Source: Bacteroidota bacterium
GTDB lineage: Bacteria; Bacteroidota; Bacteroidia; Bacteroidales; F082
Length of the DNA stretch: 64,000 nucleotides
Direction: 5' to 3'
NCBI GenBank assembly: GCA_016845175.1
Contig: JAERTD010000033.1
Location: forward strand, 18,076 to 82,075
The first letter of the stretch is position 1, and every line of letters starts with the position of its first letter. A program made the position numbers and the translations under genes. This document shows, one piece after another, positions 1 to 9,398 of the stretch. The notes under the pieces were generated by a model, which was given only the letters and a program-made list of their open reading frames with translations, searched no databases and was not told the origin of the DNA.

Positions 1-388
1 CATAGTCTTCTTCCATTTTTCCCAATGCATAATTTAGGGCTCTTGATTTGGTGCTGATCTCGAAATTCTTAGCAAACAGTTTGATATCCAGCTTTCTCAG
101 TTTTACTAGGGTGTCTGCTGCAAAGGCATCCGCAATAACAATTATATCAAACTTATCGACTGGGTAATCCTGATTGAGTGCTTCAGCAGCCACACTGATG
201 ATTACCTCATCTTCTTTATAAGCTGGAATGAGTACAGCAATTTTTCGGAAGGTATTTTCCTTTGGTGCATCTGTTTTATAAGGGAACAGGCTGGCCACAG
301 CAAAGACAAATAGGAAGAGCACAGTTAGTGTTACATAACTATAAACAATTAGATGGGCGATATCAAATATTATATGAAAGTAACTCAT
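1..388 (-). CDS. Membrane GT2 glycosyltransferase, N-terminal part (cut by window edge)
   Basis: Only the first 129 codons are present; the gene continues past position 1. It begins with ATG at 388, three bases after the stop of the upstream glycosyltransferase gene. The translation starts with a hydrophobic segment (residues 8-36), then a GT2 core opening with IAVLIPAYKED and continuing with ALNQDYPVDKFDIIVIADAF. This is clearly paralogous to the full-length protein at 1327-2550, which has the same membrane segment followed by FAVLIPGYKED. The role is presumably transfer of a nucleotide-activated sugar to a lipid-linked EPS intermediate at the inner face of the inner membrane. The donor and linkage cannot be read from the sequence. 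The catalytic DxD and QxxRW motifs lie outside the window. Confidence 0.85.
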   Translation of the reverse strand, partial: MSYFHIIFDIAHLIVYSYVTLTVLFLFVFAVASLFPYKTDAPKENTFRKIAVLIPAYKEDEVIISVAAEALNQDYPVDKFDIIVIADAFAADTLVKLRKLDIKLFAKNFEISTKSRALNYALGKMEEDY

Positions 389-391
389 TAA

Positions 392-1321
392 TTAAAGGCT
401 GGGGTTTTCATGAATCTCTTTGGAGAATGCATTGGTAATATTCCAGCCAATGGCCCGGTAATAAGCAAGAAAAAGTTTGATTTTTCCTTTGATCAGGAAT
501 TTAAAAGCATTTTTTGGAATAGCCATAAACAGCTGATACATCATGCTCAGATAGAAGGTCTTACCTTCAATGTTTCTTCGCATATATACCAAGCGGTTAC
601 GGTTTTGATAATAGATTTTTAAAGCAGATAGCTTTCCGGTGGATACTGATTCTTTATGCAGGACATGGGAATTGGCCACATAAAACATCTTATAACCTGC
701 TTTTGCAATTCTGGCACACCAATCGGCCTCTTCGTAATACAAAAAGAAGATGTACGACATCAGCCCCACCTCTTTTACTACTCGCATAGGAACCATCATG
801 GCTGCCCCGTGGGCATAGGGTGTTTCCCTATCCTCATTAAACCTGCCATCGTCCTTTTGCCAGTAACCAATGGCAAAGTTTCTCATGGTCACAGGATTGA
901 TGGGTGTATAGCCAGCATATTGTATGGTGTCGGGCTGGTAATAGAATTTTATTTTTGGGCTCACAGCCCCAATGCTTTGATCTCCTTCCAGTTTGTCTAT
1001 CAAGGGTTCCATGAAACCTTCGGGTACTTCGATGTCGTTATTCAGTAATAAAATATAATCGCCCCTTGCACGCATCAGTCCAAAATTGTTACCGGCAGCA
1101 AAACCGTAATTAATTGGATTGGCTATATATATGATGTTGGGAAAACGCTCCTTGATTATTTCCGGTGTATCATTGGATGAATCGTTGTCGATCACAATGA
1201 CTTCAAAATTAGGCCAGGTAATCTTATTTAAAGATTCAATGAGTTTACAGGTAACTTCAGATTGGTTGTAGTTAACAGTAATGATAGATACCAATGGATA
1301 ATGCGTACGGTTTTTTGCCAT
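392..1321 (-). CDS. GT2 family glycosyltransferase (rhamnosyltransferase-like)
   Basis: Soluble or peripheral GT-A fold enzyme of 309 aa. The nucleotide-sugar binding start is VSIITVNYNQSEVT (residues 11-24). The metal-binding DxD equivalent is LLLNNDIEVP (about residues 91-100). The C-terminal half has the FFLYYEEADWCARI motif typical of WbbL/rhamnosyltransferase-like GT2 enzymes, where the Glu/Asp pair is thought to include the catalytic base. It is a close paralogue of the 2554-3489 product. It sits three to five bases from its neighbours in the EPS operon and so is co-transcribed. The sugar specificity is not deducible. Confidence 0.9.
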   Translation of the reverse strand: MAKNRTHYPLVSIITVNYNQSEVTCKLIESLNKITWPNFEVIVIDNDSSNDTPEIIKERFPNIIYIANPINYGFAAGNNFGLMRARGDYILLLNNDIEVPEGFMEPLIDKLEGDQSIGAVSPKIKFYYQPDTIQYAGYTPINPVTMRNFAIGYWQKDDGRFNEDRETPYAHGAAMMVPMRVVKEVGLMSYIFFLYYEEADWCARIAKAGYKMFYVANSHVLHKESVSTGKLSALKIYYQNRNRLVYMRRNIEGKTFYLSMMYQLFMAIPKNAFKFLIKGKIKLFLAYYRAIGWNITNAFSKEIHENPSL

Positions 1322-1326
1322 AGAGG

Positions 1327-2550
1327 TTATTTTGATTCATCTTCGTCCACATGTGAATGGGTGGTATGCAAAAACTTTTTGCTGGCACCTTTAATTCGTA
1401 ATAGGCTTATAATCATTAATATGAAGCCATGTGGTACACGCAGCAATGCTAAAAAAGTCTTCATATTATAGAACCTACGTGGTACGGAAAATAGCAGTGC
1501 CAAAACCGTAGCTACAAACAAGCCCAACCAAAAGTAAAAGGGTGGTTGAAACCATTGCTGGACCTGTGTGTCGAAAACAAAATAAATGAGACCGTAAATA
1601 CAACAAGATAAAAACAGGATTCCGGCCAAGAGTATTCGGGGTGGCTGAATCATTTGCAACACCTTATCGAAGTAATCTATATTACCTCTGAAAACCAACT
1701 CTCTCAGGCCATCTATAAAATGACTCCTGAAGTAATCGAGTTGTGCAGCAATCCATCGGCGTCTTTGGTTGACAAACACATCTGATTTCTGAGTTTTCTC
1801 ATCATAGATCAGGGCATCATGGACATATTCAATGCGGTAATTCTTTTTAATGATCTTCAGTTCGACCTCTTTATCTTCACCAACAGAGTCAACGGTGGCC
1901 ATGGTTTTCTTAAACAAATGATAGTCCAGTCCCATACCTGATCCTATCAAAGCGGATGAGATTCCCAACACACGGTGGCCTTTTCTGAAAATATGGTTGT
2001 TTATTTCCTCACTCATGGCATCCAGAATGGCGAAATGGGCATTGAGGTTTTTAGCGGTACGGTGACCCTGTACGGCCTGGAATCCTCTTTCAAAAGCCTC
2101 ATTTATTTTTCCCAGTACATTGGGTTCCATGATATTGTCTGCATCAAGTATGAAGGCAATGTCATAATCATCGCCAATTTCAGCCATACAACGGTTAAGG
2201 GCTTTGGATTTTTTACTGACTTCAAATTCAACCACCACAACCCTAATGGGCAGCTCTCTTAAAGCAGCCAGTGTTTTTTCATTGAATGAATCAGCGATGA
2301 CGATTACCTCATATTTGTCTTTGGGATAATCCTGATTGAGTGCTTGTTTGGCCACATTAACGATGACGGCATCTTCCTTATAACCAGGAATCAGGACTGC
2401 AAACTTACGTTGTTTACTGGCTTGAATCGGCTTTTGAACTTTATAAAACAAGCCAAAGAAAGCAAACAGAAAAATGTAGAATGTTGCAGACAACAGGTAT
2501 AGATAGGCGAGGACTTCAATACCATTGACAACGTAACGTAATATTTCCAT
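1327..2550 (-). CDS. Processive-type membrane GT2 glycosyltransferase
   Basis: A 407 aa protein with an N-terminal membrane segment (about residues 10-36), a cytoplasmic GT2 domain, and a hydrophobic C-terminal third with three or four membrane segments (about 300-390). Catalytic motifs are visible: a DxD in FILDADNIMEP and a QxxRW-type QRRRWIAAQ, which are hallmarks of the cellulose synthase/hyaluronan synthase/IcaA branch. It therefore probably polymerises or elongates a polysaccharide at the inner membrane. Its N-terminus is repeated in the truncated gene at 1-388. The start is ATG at 2550, and the gaps to its neighbours (5 and 3 bases) show operon membership. Confidence 0.9.
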   Translation of the reverse strand: MEILRYVVNGIEVLAYLYLLSATFYIFLFAFFGLFYKVQKPIQASKQRKFAVLIPGYKEDAVIVNVAKQALNQDYPKDKYEVIVIADSFNEKTLAALRELPIRVVVVEFEVSKKSKALNRCMAEIGDDYDIAFILDADNIMEPNVLGKINEAFERGFQAVQGHRTAKNLNAHFAILDAMSEEINNHIFRKGHRVLGISSALIGSGMGLDYHLFKKTMATVDSVGEDKEVELKIIKKNYRIEYVHDALIYDEKTQKSDVFVNQRRRWIAAQLDYFRSHFIDGLRELVFRGNIDYFDKVLQMIQPPRILLAGILFLSCCIYGLIYFVFDTQVQQWFQPPFYFWLGLFVATVLALLFSVPRRFYNMKTFLALLRVPHGFILMIISLLRIKGASKKFLHTTHSHVDEDESK

Positions 2551-2553
2551 AGG

Positions 2554-3489
2554 TTACTTTTTAATTAATTTGGGTATATCAAATACAATCCCCTTATGAT
2601 GACTCAGGTTCCACCACACAGCTTTCCAATAGGCCCATATCAGGTCAAAACGACGTCTGGCAAGGAACTGCAGCGTTATCCTAGGTAAAGTTACTAAATA
2701 AATATATAAAAGACTCATGGCTTTCTTTAGGCCTGTCGTATTTCTGCGGGCAAAGAGAATGCGCCCACGCATCAGATAAAAGATCTGGAAAGGACTGTTC
2801 TTTACTGTGGAAATGGATTCCTTATGATACACCAACGATTTTCCCTGATAATATATCTTATAGCCTGCTTTTTTAATGTGGGCGGCCCAATCATGTTCTT
2901 CGTAGTATAAAAAGAAAACATCTGCCATCATGCCCACTTCTTCTATAATACGCATGGGTACCAGCATAGATGCTCCAAATATGGACCCGGTTTCTTTGGT
3001 TTCCATGTATTGTCCCGTGTCCTCTTCACCAAAGCCAATGGCAAAATTTCTGATGGTTATCATATTAAAAGGGGTGAAGCCTGCGAACTGGAGTATGTTG
3101 GGTGTGTGGAAATACTGGATCCGGGGACTCACCATACCCACATCAGCTTGGTTTTCCAATACTTCAACCAGCGGCTCTAAAAAATCCGGTTCAACTTCTG
3201 TATCATTGTTAATAAACAACACATATTTACCTTTACAATGCGGGAGGGCCACATTATTTCCACCTGCAAATCCAAGGTTCTCGGTAGTTTTGATAAGATT
3301 TACGCTGGGATATTCCTTTTTAATAATATCGGGATCATCACTGGGTGATGCATTATCCACAATCAGGATTTCAATGTTTTCGTAGGTAATGGATTCCAGG
3401 GAGTTTAAAAACTCTAGTGTGACTGCTGACTGATTGTAATTCACACTGACCACCGAAACCAAAGGAACCGGACTGTTCAATTTGCTCAT
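2554..3489 (-). CDS. GT2 family glycosyltransferase (rhamnosyltransferase-like)
   Basis: A 311 aa GT-A glycosyltransferase. The donor-site start is VSVVSVNYNQSAVT, the metal site is LFINNDTEVEPDF, and FFLYYEEHDWAAHI corresponds to the catalytic-base region. It aligns along its whole length with the product of 392-1321 (both share GGNN/AGNN after the second strand, SPKI/SPRI after the metal site, and the conserved C-terminal HKES). The two probably arose by duplication. It lies in the EPS operon between the Wzy-like gene and the membrane GT2, with short gaps. The donor sugar is unknown. Confidence 0.9.
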   Translation of the reverse strand: MSKLNSPVPLVSVVSVNYNQSAVTLEFLNSLESITYENIEILIVDNASPSDDPDIIKKEYPSVNLIKTTENLGFAGGNNVALPHCKGKYVLFINNDTEVEPDFLEPLVEVLENQADVGMVSPRIQYFHTPNILQFAGFTPFNMITIRNFAIGFGEEDTGQYMETKETGSIFGASMLVPMRIIEEVGMMADVFFLYYEEHDWAAHIKKAGYKIYYQGKSLVYHKESISTVKNSPFQIFYLMRGRILFARRNTTGLKKAMSLLYIYLVTLPRITLQFLARRRFDLIWAYWKAVWWNLSHHKGIVFDIPKLIKK

Positions 3490-3506
3490 AATTAACGGTT
3501 TACAGT

Positions 3507-5000
3507 TTAGTCTTTAGTAAATATTGACCAAGGCTTTATTCCTTTCTTCTCCAGATCAAACCACTGGCGATCTAGCTGCTGGGCCATCAGAATGAAACAC
3601 CAACTCAGGTAAATCAGGGCACCGGTGGGCATCTGACCGAGCACACCATTTCCGTAAGAGGCACCCATAACACCTGCAAATGAAGCAATTAGGGCGCCAA
3701 GCACCCCTGCCAATTCGAGCGATTTCACCCGAATCATAACCAGATAAAATCCTTTTAAAATAATAAAAGACAAAAAGAATAAATGAAGAATCAGGCCTAC
3801 GATTCCTTGTTCAGCCCATATCTGTACATACCAACTATCAGTAGCCACATTAGCAAGAAAACCCTGTGGCGAAAATCGCTGACCCCAGTTACCAGCCGCA
3901 CCTATACCGCCTCCAAAAGGCTTGTCTGCCAGGTAGGTACTTAAAATAGCTCTGTTTTCCAATCGTACCTGGTAGGACGCATCATCTTCCGGTCGGAAGG
4001 CTGTACGCATTCGTGCGACCTGATAATTACTGTCACCAATATAGGTATAGGCAAAAAAGACATACATAAAAGCCATAAAAACACCTCCGATGACCAGAAC
4101 CCTGATGTTCTTTCTAAGGATGAGATAGGTAATGCCTCCAATCATGGGTACAATCATCGCGCCTCGGGTACCAGATATCATCATACCCCAAAGGCCCATA
4201 AAGCCCATAATGAAAAAGAATATTTTTCTATGTGTTTGTTTTACGGAGATGGCCGTAAGAATACCGGCAACACCAGCTGCACCCTGTGCAGCTCCAAACT
4301 GACCTGCATCACTCATAAACGAGAAGACCCTGAGCTGCCCCATAATAATATGAGTAATGGCTCCTACCGTATCCAGCCAATACTGCTCAGCAAAGTCTGG
4401 TCCCAAATATAACTGCTGCAGCCCTTTGAGGGTGGCTAGAATGGTAAATACACCCCATATATATAAGAACAAATACAGATGTCTCAGGCGGTTAAACAGC
4501 ATAAATCCCAGAGGAAGAAATAATACTGGATACATTGACATACCTCGCATGGCGTAAAACCACGCCGTACGGCTAAGTGCCAAAGGGTTAAATAGTTCCA
4601 GTATACCATAAACAAACCAGGCCATCATAAACCAGGTGGCTGTACGATTGGCCTGCCCAAAATTGACTTTTGTGTAGAAATTCTTGAATATCATGGCGAT
4701 ATAGGTGATCACCAGAAAACCATCAATCCCTAAACCTAGGGGAACACCTCGAATATACCGGGTAAGCCCAATGGCAACGAATGAAAAAATGAGTAAGGTG
4801 ATTACTCCAATCTCAGGATAATTAAACAGTCGATTCAAAAAAATTAACAGTGGAGCCATCATGACCAGGGCGATGGCAGTCATAATACCACCCTTTGCTA
4901 TTACAACCCCAAAAACAACAGCTCCAAGAAGGACGGCTGCTATAACCAGAGGGTGCTGTAGCTTGGCTGCACCAGTTTTTTCTTTAATAGAATCAAACAT
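3507..5000 (-). CDS. O-antigen ligase/polymerase (Wzy/WaaL) family membrane protein
   Basis: A polytopic membrane protein of about 497 aa with roughly ten to twelve hydrophobic segments. In the C-terminal half a large periplasmic loop (about residues 320-390) is followed by a conserved region containing PFGGGIGAAGNW and DSWYVQIWAEQGIVG. These are typical of the O-antigen ligase-like family (Wzy_C/O-Ag_ligase), in which an Arg and a His/Glu region of this loop act on undecaprenyl-linked glycans. Its place beside a Wzx flippase, a Wzz-like protein and glycosyltransferases favours a polymerase (Wzy) role over a lipid-A core ligase. I chose the ATG at 5000. A TTG at 5030, just past the upstream stop, is possible and would add 10 residues. 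Confidence 0.8.
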   Translation of the reverse strand: MFDSIKEKTGAAKLQHPLVIAAVLLGAVVFGVVIAKGGIMTAIALVMMAPLLIFLNRLFNYPEIGVITLLIFSFVAIGLTRYIRGVPLGLGIDGFLVITYIAMIFKNFYTKVNFGQANRTATWFMMAWFVYGILELFNPLALSRTAWFYAMRGMSMYPVLFLPLGFMLFNRLRHLYLFLYIWGVFTILATLKGLQQLYLGPDFAEQYWLDTVGAITHIIMGQLRVFSFMSDAGQFGAAQGAAGVAGILTAISVKQTHRKIFFFIMGFMGLWGMMISGTRGAMIVPMIGGITYLILRKNIRVLVIGGVFMAFMYVFFAYTYIGDSNYQVARMRTAFRPEDDASYQVRLENRAILSTYLADKPFGGGIGAAGNWGQRFSPQGFLANVATDSWYVQIWAEQGIVGLILHLFFLSFIILKGFYLVMIRVKSLELAGVLGALIASFAGVMGASYGNGVLGQMPTGALIYLSWCFILMAQQLDRQWFDLEKKGIKPWSIFTKD

Positions 5001-5036
5001 ATTCGGAAATAACTGCTTTAAAAATAACAAATATAA

Positions 5037-6470
5037 TCAAGAATCCCCTTTAAGCTTGCTCAAAAAACCGCTAAAGAAGCCAAATCCGTCGGTAAAAATT
5101 TTCCTGAAATGGAGTCCTAATTCCCTGTGTAAATAATGATAGCCCACCATGATGCCCACAATGGCGAAGAGGATGGTTACACAAGCGACCATCTCAAGTA
5201 TGGTCATGGTTGTGAACTCATTGGTAATCTGGGCAATCAGGGATACATCCTGGAAACCCCAGAGTAATAAGGCAGCTACAGAAAAGAAGCTGACGAGATA
5301 ATACAGTCCAAAAACGACAATGGCATCACCAATAATATTTGAGCTGGTCATATAAATGACCTTAATGAAGTTTTGTTTGGGCATATTCACACTGTCCAGG
5401 GCCACACCGATGAAGCGATCGATGGGTAACAGCAAGCCATAAATACAGAAAATCCTGAAAATAGTGGCCGTTTGAGTGTATTCAGGTCCTCCAAGGATGG
5501 TTACAAACTCCTCTGCAAAGATGAAACAAAAGATCATCACCGGGATCAGCAGATAGGTGAGTCCGCCTGCATTTTGATAGAAAATTTCACGTACAGCGGC
5601 TTTGTTGTTTTCAATACTCGCTTTGGACATACCTGGAAAAGCCGTCATGGCAAAACTCCTGACCGGAATTTCGATGATTTCGGTAAGCTTTAAAGGGATG
5701 CTGTACAGCGCTACACCGGTGGTGCCAAGAAATGGGCTTAAACCAATGATAAAAGTATCAGCGCTCTTAAGTAAGTTGCTTCCAATCAGTGTTCCTGAAG
5801 TGTATTTACCAAAATCCAGTAGTATTTTACTGGTCCTCTTTTTGGCTTTAAATACATAGCGGATCCCATCCCAGTTCAACAAGGAACTTACTATGGAAGT
5901 CAGCACATTGGTCAGAATAAATACAATGGTGATGACCAACAGGCCTGAATGGATGAAAAAATAATTAATGACCAGATAAAGCATAAAACTTCCCACATTC
6001 AACATCCTTAATCCCAGGATCTGATCAAAGCGCATCTTGGCCTGCAAGACAGAAAACGCATTATTAAAGGGAATATTGATGATTGCAAGTATCGGAAACC
6101 AGGTGAAAAACAAACTAAAACCGGAAGCACTTACCGCATCACTAAAGAAAATATTGATGAGAAAAACCACCGCAGCAATAAAAACCGAACTCACCAGGTT
6201 GATCACATAATTGGATCCTATCAATTGATGCCCCTCCTCTTCGGAAGCGCCTGATAAAAACCTGACAATTGCTGTTCGGGTTATTCCAAACCTCAGCATA
6301 TCAATGAAGTTAGCCGTAGTTAGAAAAAGCACCCACTCACCAAAGTCGTTGGTAGGAAGACTTCTAACCAAGACTATGAAACTAAAGAAACCCAGCACTG
6401 CAACAAGACCATTGTTGGCCAGAGAAAGGAAGTTACTATTTTTTAATATTTTTGAGAGGAAGCTTGCCAA
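5037..6470 (-). CDS. Wzx-like polysaccharide flippase
   Basis: A 477 aa MATE/MVF-superfamily exporter with about twelve to fourteen membrane segments and an N-terminal region (LANNGLVAVLGFFSFIVLVR) typical of the polysaccharide biosynthesis export family. It should flip undecaprenyl-pyrophosphate-linked repeat units across the inner membrane before polymerisation by the neighbouring Wzy-like protein. No ATG occurs near the 5' end. The best start is TTG at 6470, five bases after the stop of the co-polymerase gene and preceded by AAGG. ATT and ATA in the same frame just upstream are theoretical alternatives. The C-terminus ends in a short charged cytoplasmic tail. Confidence 0.85.
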   Translation of the reverse strand: MASFLSKILKNSNFLSLANNGLVAVLGFFSFIVLVRSLPTNDFGEWVLFLTTANFIDMLRFGITRTAIVRFLSGASEEEGHQLIGSNYVINLVSSVFIAAVVFLINIFFSDAVSASGFSLFFTWFPILAIINIPFNNAFSVLQAKMRFDQILGLRMLNVGSFMLYLVINYFFIHSGLLVITIVFILTNVLTSIVSSLLNWDGIRYVFKAKKRTSKILLDFGKYTSGTLIGSNLLKSADTFIIGLSPFLGTTGVALYSIPLKLTEIIEIPVRSFAMTAFPGMSKASIENNKAAVREIFYQNAGGLTYLLIPVMIFCFIFAEEFVTILGGPEYTQTATIFRIFCIYGLLLPIDRFIGVALDSVNMPKQNFIKVIYMTSSNIIGDAIVVFGLYYLVSFFSVAALLLWGFQDVSLIAQITNEFTTMTILEMVACVTILFAIVGIMVGYHYLHRELGLHFRKIFTDGFGFFSGFLSKLKGDS

Positions 6471-6475
6471 AACAA

Positions 6476-9397
6476 TTATCCTTCTTTTTTGATATGGACT
6501 TTGTATTTAAAAGGAGCTAATAAATAAGTCTTTATTTTCTTGAAGGTTTCAGGTTTGGTTCTTTTTTGTACATCGGTCATGAACTCTTCGAGATTATAGA
6601 GTTCCACCTCATTCAATACAACGAATGGTTTCTGCTCAACTACCTCATCAAAAGTGGCCAGTGCGGTCTTGTCGGCTTTTGTGAGCTTGCTATTGGCTTT
6701 AATCACATATAGCGACAAGTCTGCCTGATTGATGAGTTTAATTGGATAAATATTATAAATAATGGAAGGAATTTCAAGGAAAATATAATCGTAGGCTTTG
6801 TTATCTTTTCTTAAGAAACTAGAATCAGACATCAATTCCTGAAGGTTTGACACATCTATAAAATTATCCTTTATCTTATAGTTATAACTATAGTTGTAGT
6901 CATCGCTTATGCCCTGATCTTCATAGTTTAGCATGAGTACACTATCGCCAAACGACCTTAAACGGCTGGCCATTTTCTGGCTTAATAGTGATTTACCCAC
7001 AGCGTCTTGCGAACTGAAAATGAGTACCAGATATGGTTTTTCAATATCCTTTTTCGAATTGATGGCCATCTTGATATTCTGTATGGCAATATCAACCAAT
7101 CGGTTGCTCACATTGGACAATTCAACGGCCTGACTTCTGGAACCCAGATGCGGATAGGCACCTCCTAATTTCATACCGGTAGCTTTTGCTACGCGGCTAG
7201 GACTTTTCATGGAGGTATCGAAGTATTCAAGGACCAGAATGACAAAGAGTACGAAAACAAAGCCAAACATGGCAGCAGCCACTATGATAAACTTGGCTCT
7301 CGAAGGATTTGCCTGAATAGGGAAGTAAGGAGCATCCACAATTTTTACATTGGTAGCCATTTCCTCATTCTGCTGTTTCATTTTGGCCAGATTTAAACTC
7401 CTGAGTAACTCAAGGTAAGCCTGTTCAGCAACTTTGATTTCACGCTCGATTCTGGTTAGCATGGCGCCCAGGGGTGCAAATTTCTGATAGGTACGAACGA
7501 AATCCATCTTTCTTCGTGCCAGTACTACCAGTGCAGCTCTTGCTTCTTCGTAAGCAATAGTATTGTTCAGCCATTCGTCAAGTAAGGTCTTGATGGGCAT
7601 CCCTTGTGTGGTATGACTATATAAGTAAAGCTGATCAACATAAAGTTTAATGTCGTTTCTCAATTCCTGTTGGCGCTTGCGCAGCACAACCAATTCCTCT
7701 TCGATTCGTTGGTCATAATCTGCCGCAATATCATTGATCACAATACTTTCAGTAATCTCTGCAAGTTCCTTCTTGAGCTGGTTGATCTCATCGCTCTTGA
7801 GGTATATACTATCCCTGGCTGTGAGGTTTAGTTCAAGTTCTTTAAGCGCAGCTGATGAAGAGGCCAGTCGAATCTGTTCATTCTGATAAAATAGGTCAAG
7901 GTCCTCCTTTTGAGCTGCGATATATTTACTTTGCTCGTAATAATTGATAATGTTGTTCTTCTTATTAAACTTCAGCAGGCGGTCCTCAGCAGCTTTAAGT
8001 TTCTTATCAGCGGAATCTACCTGGCGTTCGAAATACTTTACTACTAGGTCAGTTTCATTGGCACGTAGCAGTTTGTAGTTCTTCATAAATACCTGAGAAA
8101 GAATCTTCAAGGTCTGCTGACAGATTCCGGGATCATCTGAGGTATAGGTCAAACGAACCAAGTCACTATTGTTGATGCGATAGATTTGAATGTTGCTGAT
8201 GTGTCTAATGCTATAATGCGGATGCATTCCATAATGCAACAATCCATAAATAAAGTTTGAATCGCTCGAATTATAGAAACGTGTCAGATTGTTCAATGTC
8301 TTGGCAAAATCATCAGGATTAACTCCTGGTGGGATGATGGGGTCTTTTTCCCATTCTCTTCCAGCTGTGGAGTGGTCTTCGACAAATATTGTGGTACCCC
8401 CTGATACCTGAGCGGCAGAGGAGGAGTGATCAATTGTTGGAGAAACCTGTTTCACAGCATAATCATATTCATAGGTATTGGCAACACCGCTATTGCCTTC
8501 ATCAATGATGATCTGTTGTCCTGGGCTTAATGATCTGTTTTGAAGATTATTAACTTCCCTTAATTTGCTCATATTAACCCCATACTTTTTGGCAATGGAG
8601 TATAATGTTTCTCCAGCTTTAACCGTATGGTATTTCTTGGAAATAGGAGTGGTTTTACGGATAACCAATGACTGACCAGGAGTAATATCACCGGAGGTCA
8701 TATTATTCATGGACATGATTTGACCACGGGATACTCCATAACGACTGGCTAATTCGGAAAGGGATTCGCCTTGTTGTACCACATGATAGGTGAAGCTTTC
8801 TTCTTCATCCACCGGCATTTGGGTGTTTCCTTTTTCAACGCCTGATCCAGCCGGAGTAGTGGTAGGGGTATTCACTCCGAGATTTGTCCTTATTTTTTCC
8901 TGAGCAGCACGATTCTTCTTCTTGCTGATCTCTTTTTCCAGGCTTTGAATCTCTTTTTCAAGAGATTTGATTTGTTGTTCCTTTTCACGCTCAATACCGG
9001 ATTTGTTGTTTTTCACAACCAGGTCTTTCACACGTTTGGGAATAAAAACTTGTAAGCGATCAAAATTGGCGGATGAAATATACTGTCTGTTGTAATTTTC
9101 CAGTGATAAATCCTGGGCAAGAAGTTGTAAAGCTGTTTCGACAATAGTTTGCCTTGAGTTAAGCAAGTTAATCATATTGTCAAACTGAGCACTGATACTA
9201 AAGAAGTCGGTAGGTCGCTGAGAAGTTGACTCAATGGAATATCCAGTGGTGATACCGGTGTAGATAACAGCTTCAGACTGGTACACCTGCTGTTGGTTTC
9301 TTGTAAAGTAATAAGTAACGCCTGCCAGTATAATAGGTACAGCAAGCAATATTAATAGGTTGCGTTTAAAAAGCTGTATGATTTGTACTAAATCCAT
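6476..9397 (-). CDS. Wzz/Wzc-like polysaccharide co-polymerase with two periplasmic LysM domains
   Basis: A 973 aa bitopic protein. Membrane segment 1 is at about residues 14-31 and segment 2 at about 702-724, followed by a cytoplasmic domain. Between them lie a short coiled coil (137-170), two LysM domains (about 204-248 with YHVVQQGESLSELA, and about 256-298 with YHTVKAGETLYSIA) and a long coiled coil (450-690) ending in a proline-rich FPIQANPSRAK before segment 2, as in Wzz proteins. The cytoplasmic domain resembles a BY-kinase P-loop NTPase but is degenerate. SSQDAVGKSL (795-804) keeps GKS, the Walker A' aspartate position reads LMLNYED, and the Walker B position reads IFLEIPS without the usual Asp. 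A C-terminal tyrosine cluster is missing. It probably controls chain length and couples to export, and may anchor to peptidoglycan through LysM. Confidence 0.85.
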   Translation of the reverse strand: MDLVQIIQLFKRNLLILLAVPIILAGVTYYFTRNQQQVYQSEAVIYTGITTGYSIESTSQRPTDFFSISAQFDNMINLLNSRQTIVETALQLLAQDLSLENYNRQYISSANFDRLQVFIPKRVKDLVVKNNKSGIEREKEQQIKSLEKEIQSLEKEISKKKNRAAQEKIRTNLGVNTPTTTPAGSGVEKGNTQMPVDEEESFTYHVVQQGESLSELASRYGVSRGQIMSMNNMTSGDITPGQSLVIRKTTPISKKYHTVKAGETLYSIAKKYGVNMSKLREVNNLQNRSLSPGQQIIIDEGNSGVANTYEYDYAVKQVSPTIDHSSSAAQVSGGTTIFVEDHSTAGREWEKDPIIPPGVNPDDFAKTLNNLTRFYNSSDSNFIYGLLHYGMHPHYSIRHISNIQIYRINNSDLVRLTYTSDDPGICQQTLKILSQVFMKNYKLLRANETDLVVKYFERQVDSADKKLKAAEDRLLKFNKKNNIINYYEQSKYIAAQKEDLDLFYQNEQIRLASSSAALKELELNLTARDSIYLKSDEINQLKKELAEITESIVINDIAADYDQRIEEELVVLRKRQQELRNDIKLYVDQLYLYSHTTQGMPIKTLLDEWLNNTIAYEEARAALVVLARRKMDFVRTYQKFAPLGAMLTRIEREIKVAEQAYLELLRSLNLAKMKQQNEEMATNVKIVDAPYFPIQANPSRAKFIIVAAAMFGFVFVLFVILVLEYFDTSMKSPSRVAKATGMKLGGAYPHLGSRSQAVELSNVSNRLVDIAIQNIKMAINSKKDIEKPYLVLIFSSQDAVGKSLLSQKMASRLRSFGDSVLMLNYEDQGISDDYNYSYNYKIKDNFIDVSNLQELMSDSSFLRKDNKAYDYIFLEIPSIIYNIYPIKLINQADLSLYVIKANSKLTKADKTALATFDEVVEQKPFVVLNEVELYNLEEFMTDVQKRTKPETFKKIKTYLLAPFKYKVHIKKEG

Positions 9398-9398
9398 A

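Noticed and set aside
410..1048. Plus-strand open frames opposite the glycosyltransferase genes
   Set aside because: They lack domain character and are fully covered by strongly supported minus-strand genes.
8400..9397. Calling the co-polymerase an active tyrosine kinase Wzc
   Set aside because: Walker A' and B aspartates and the tyrosine-rich tail are missing.
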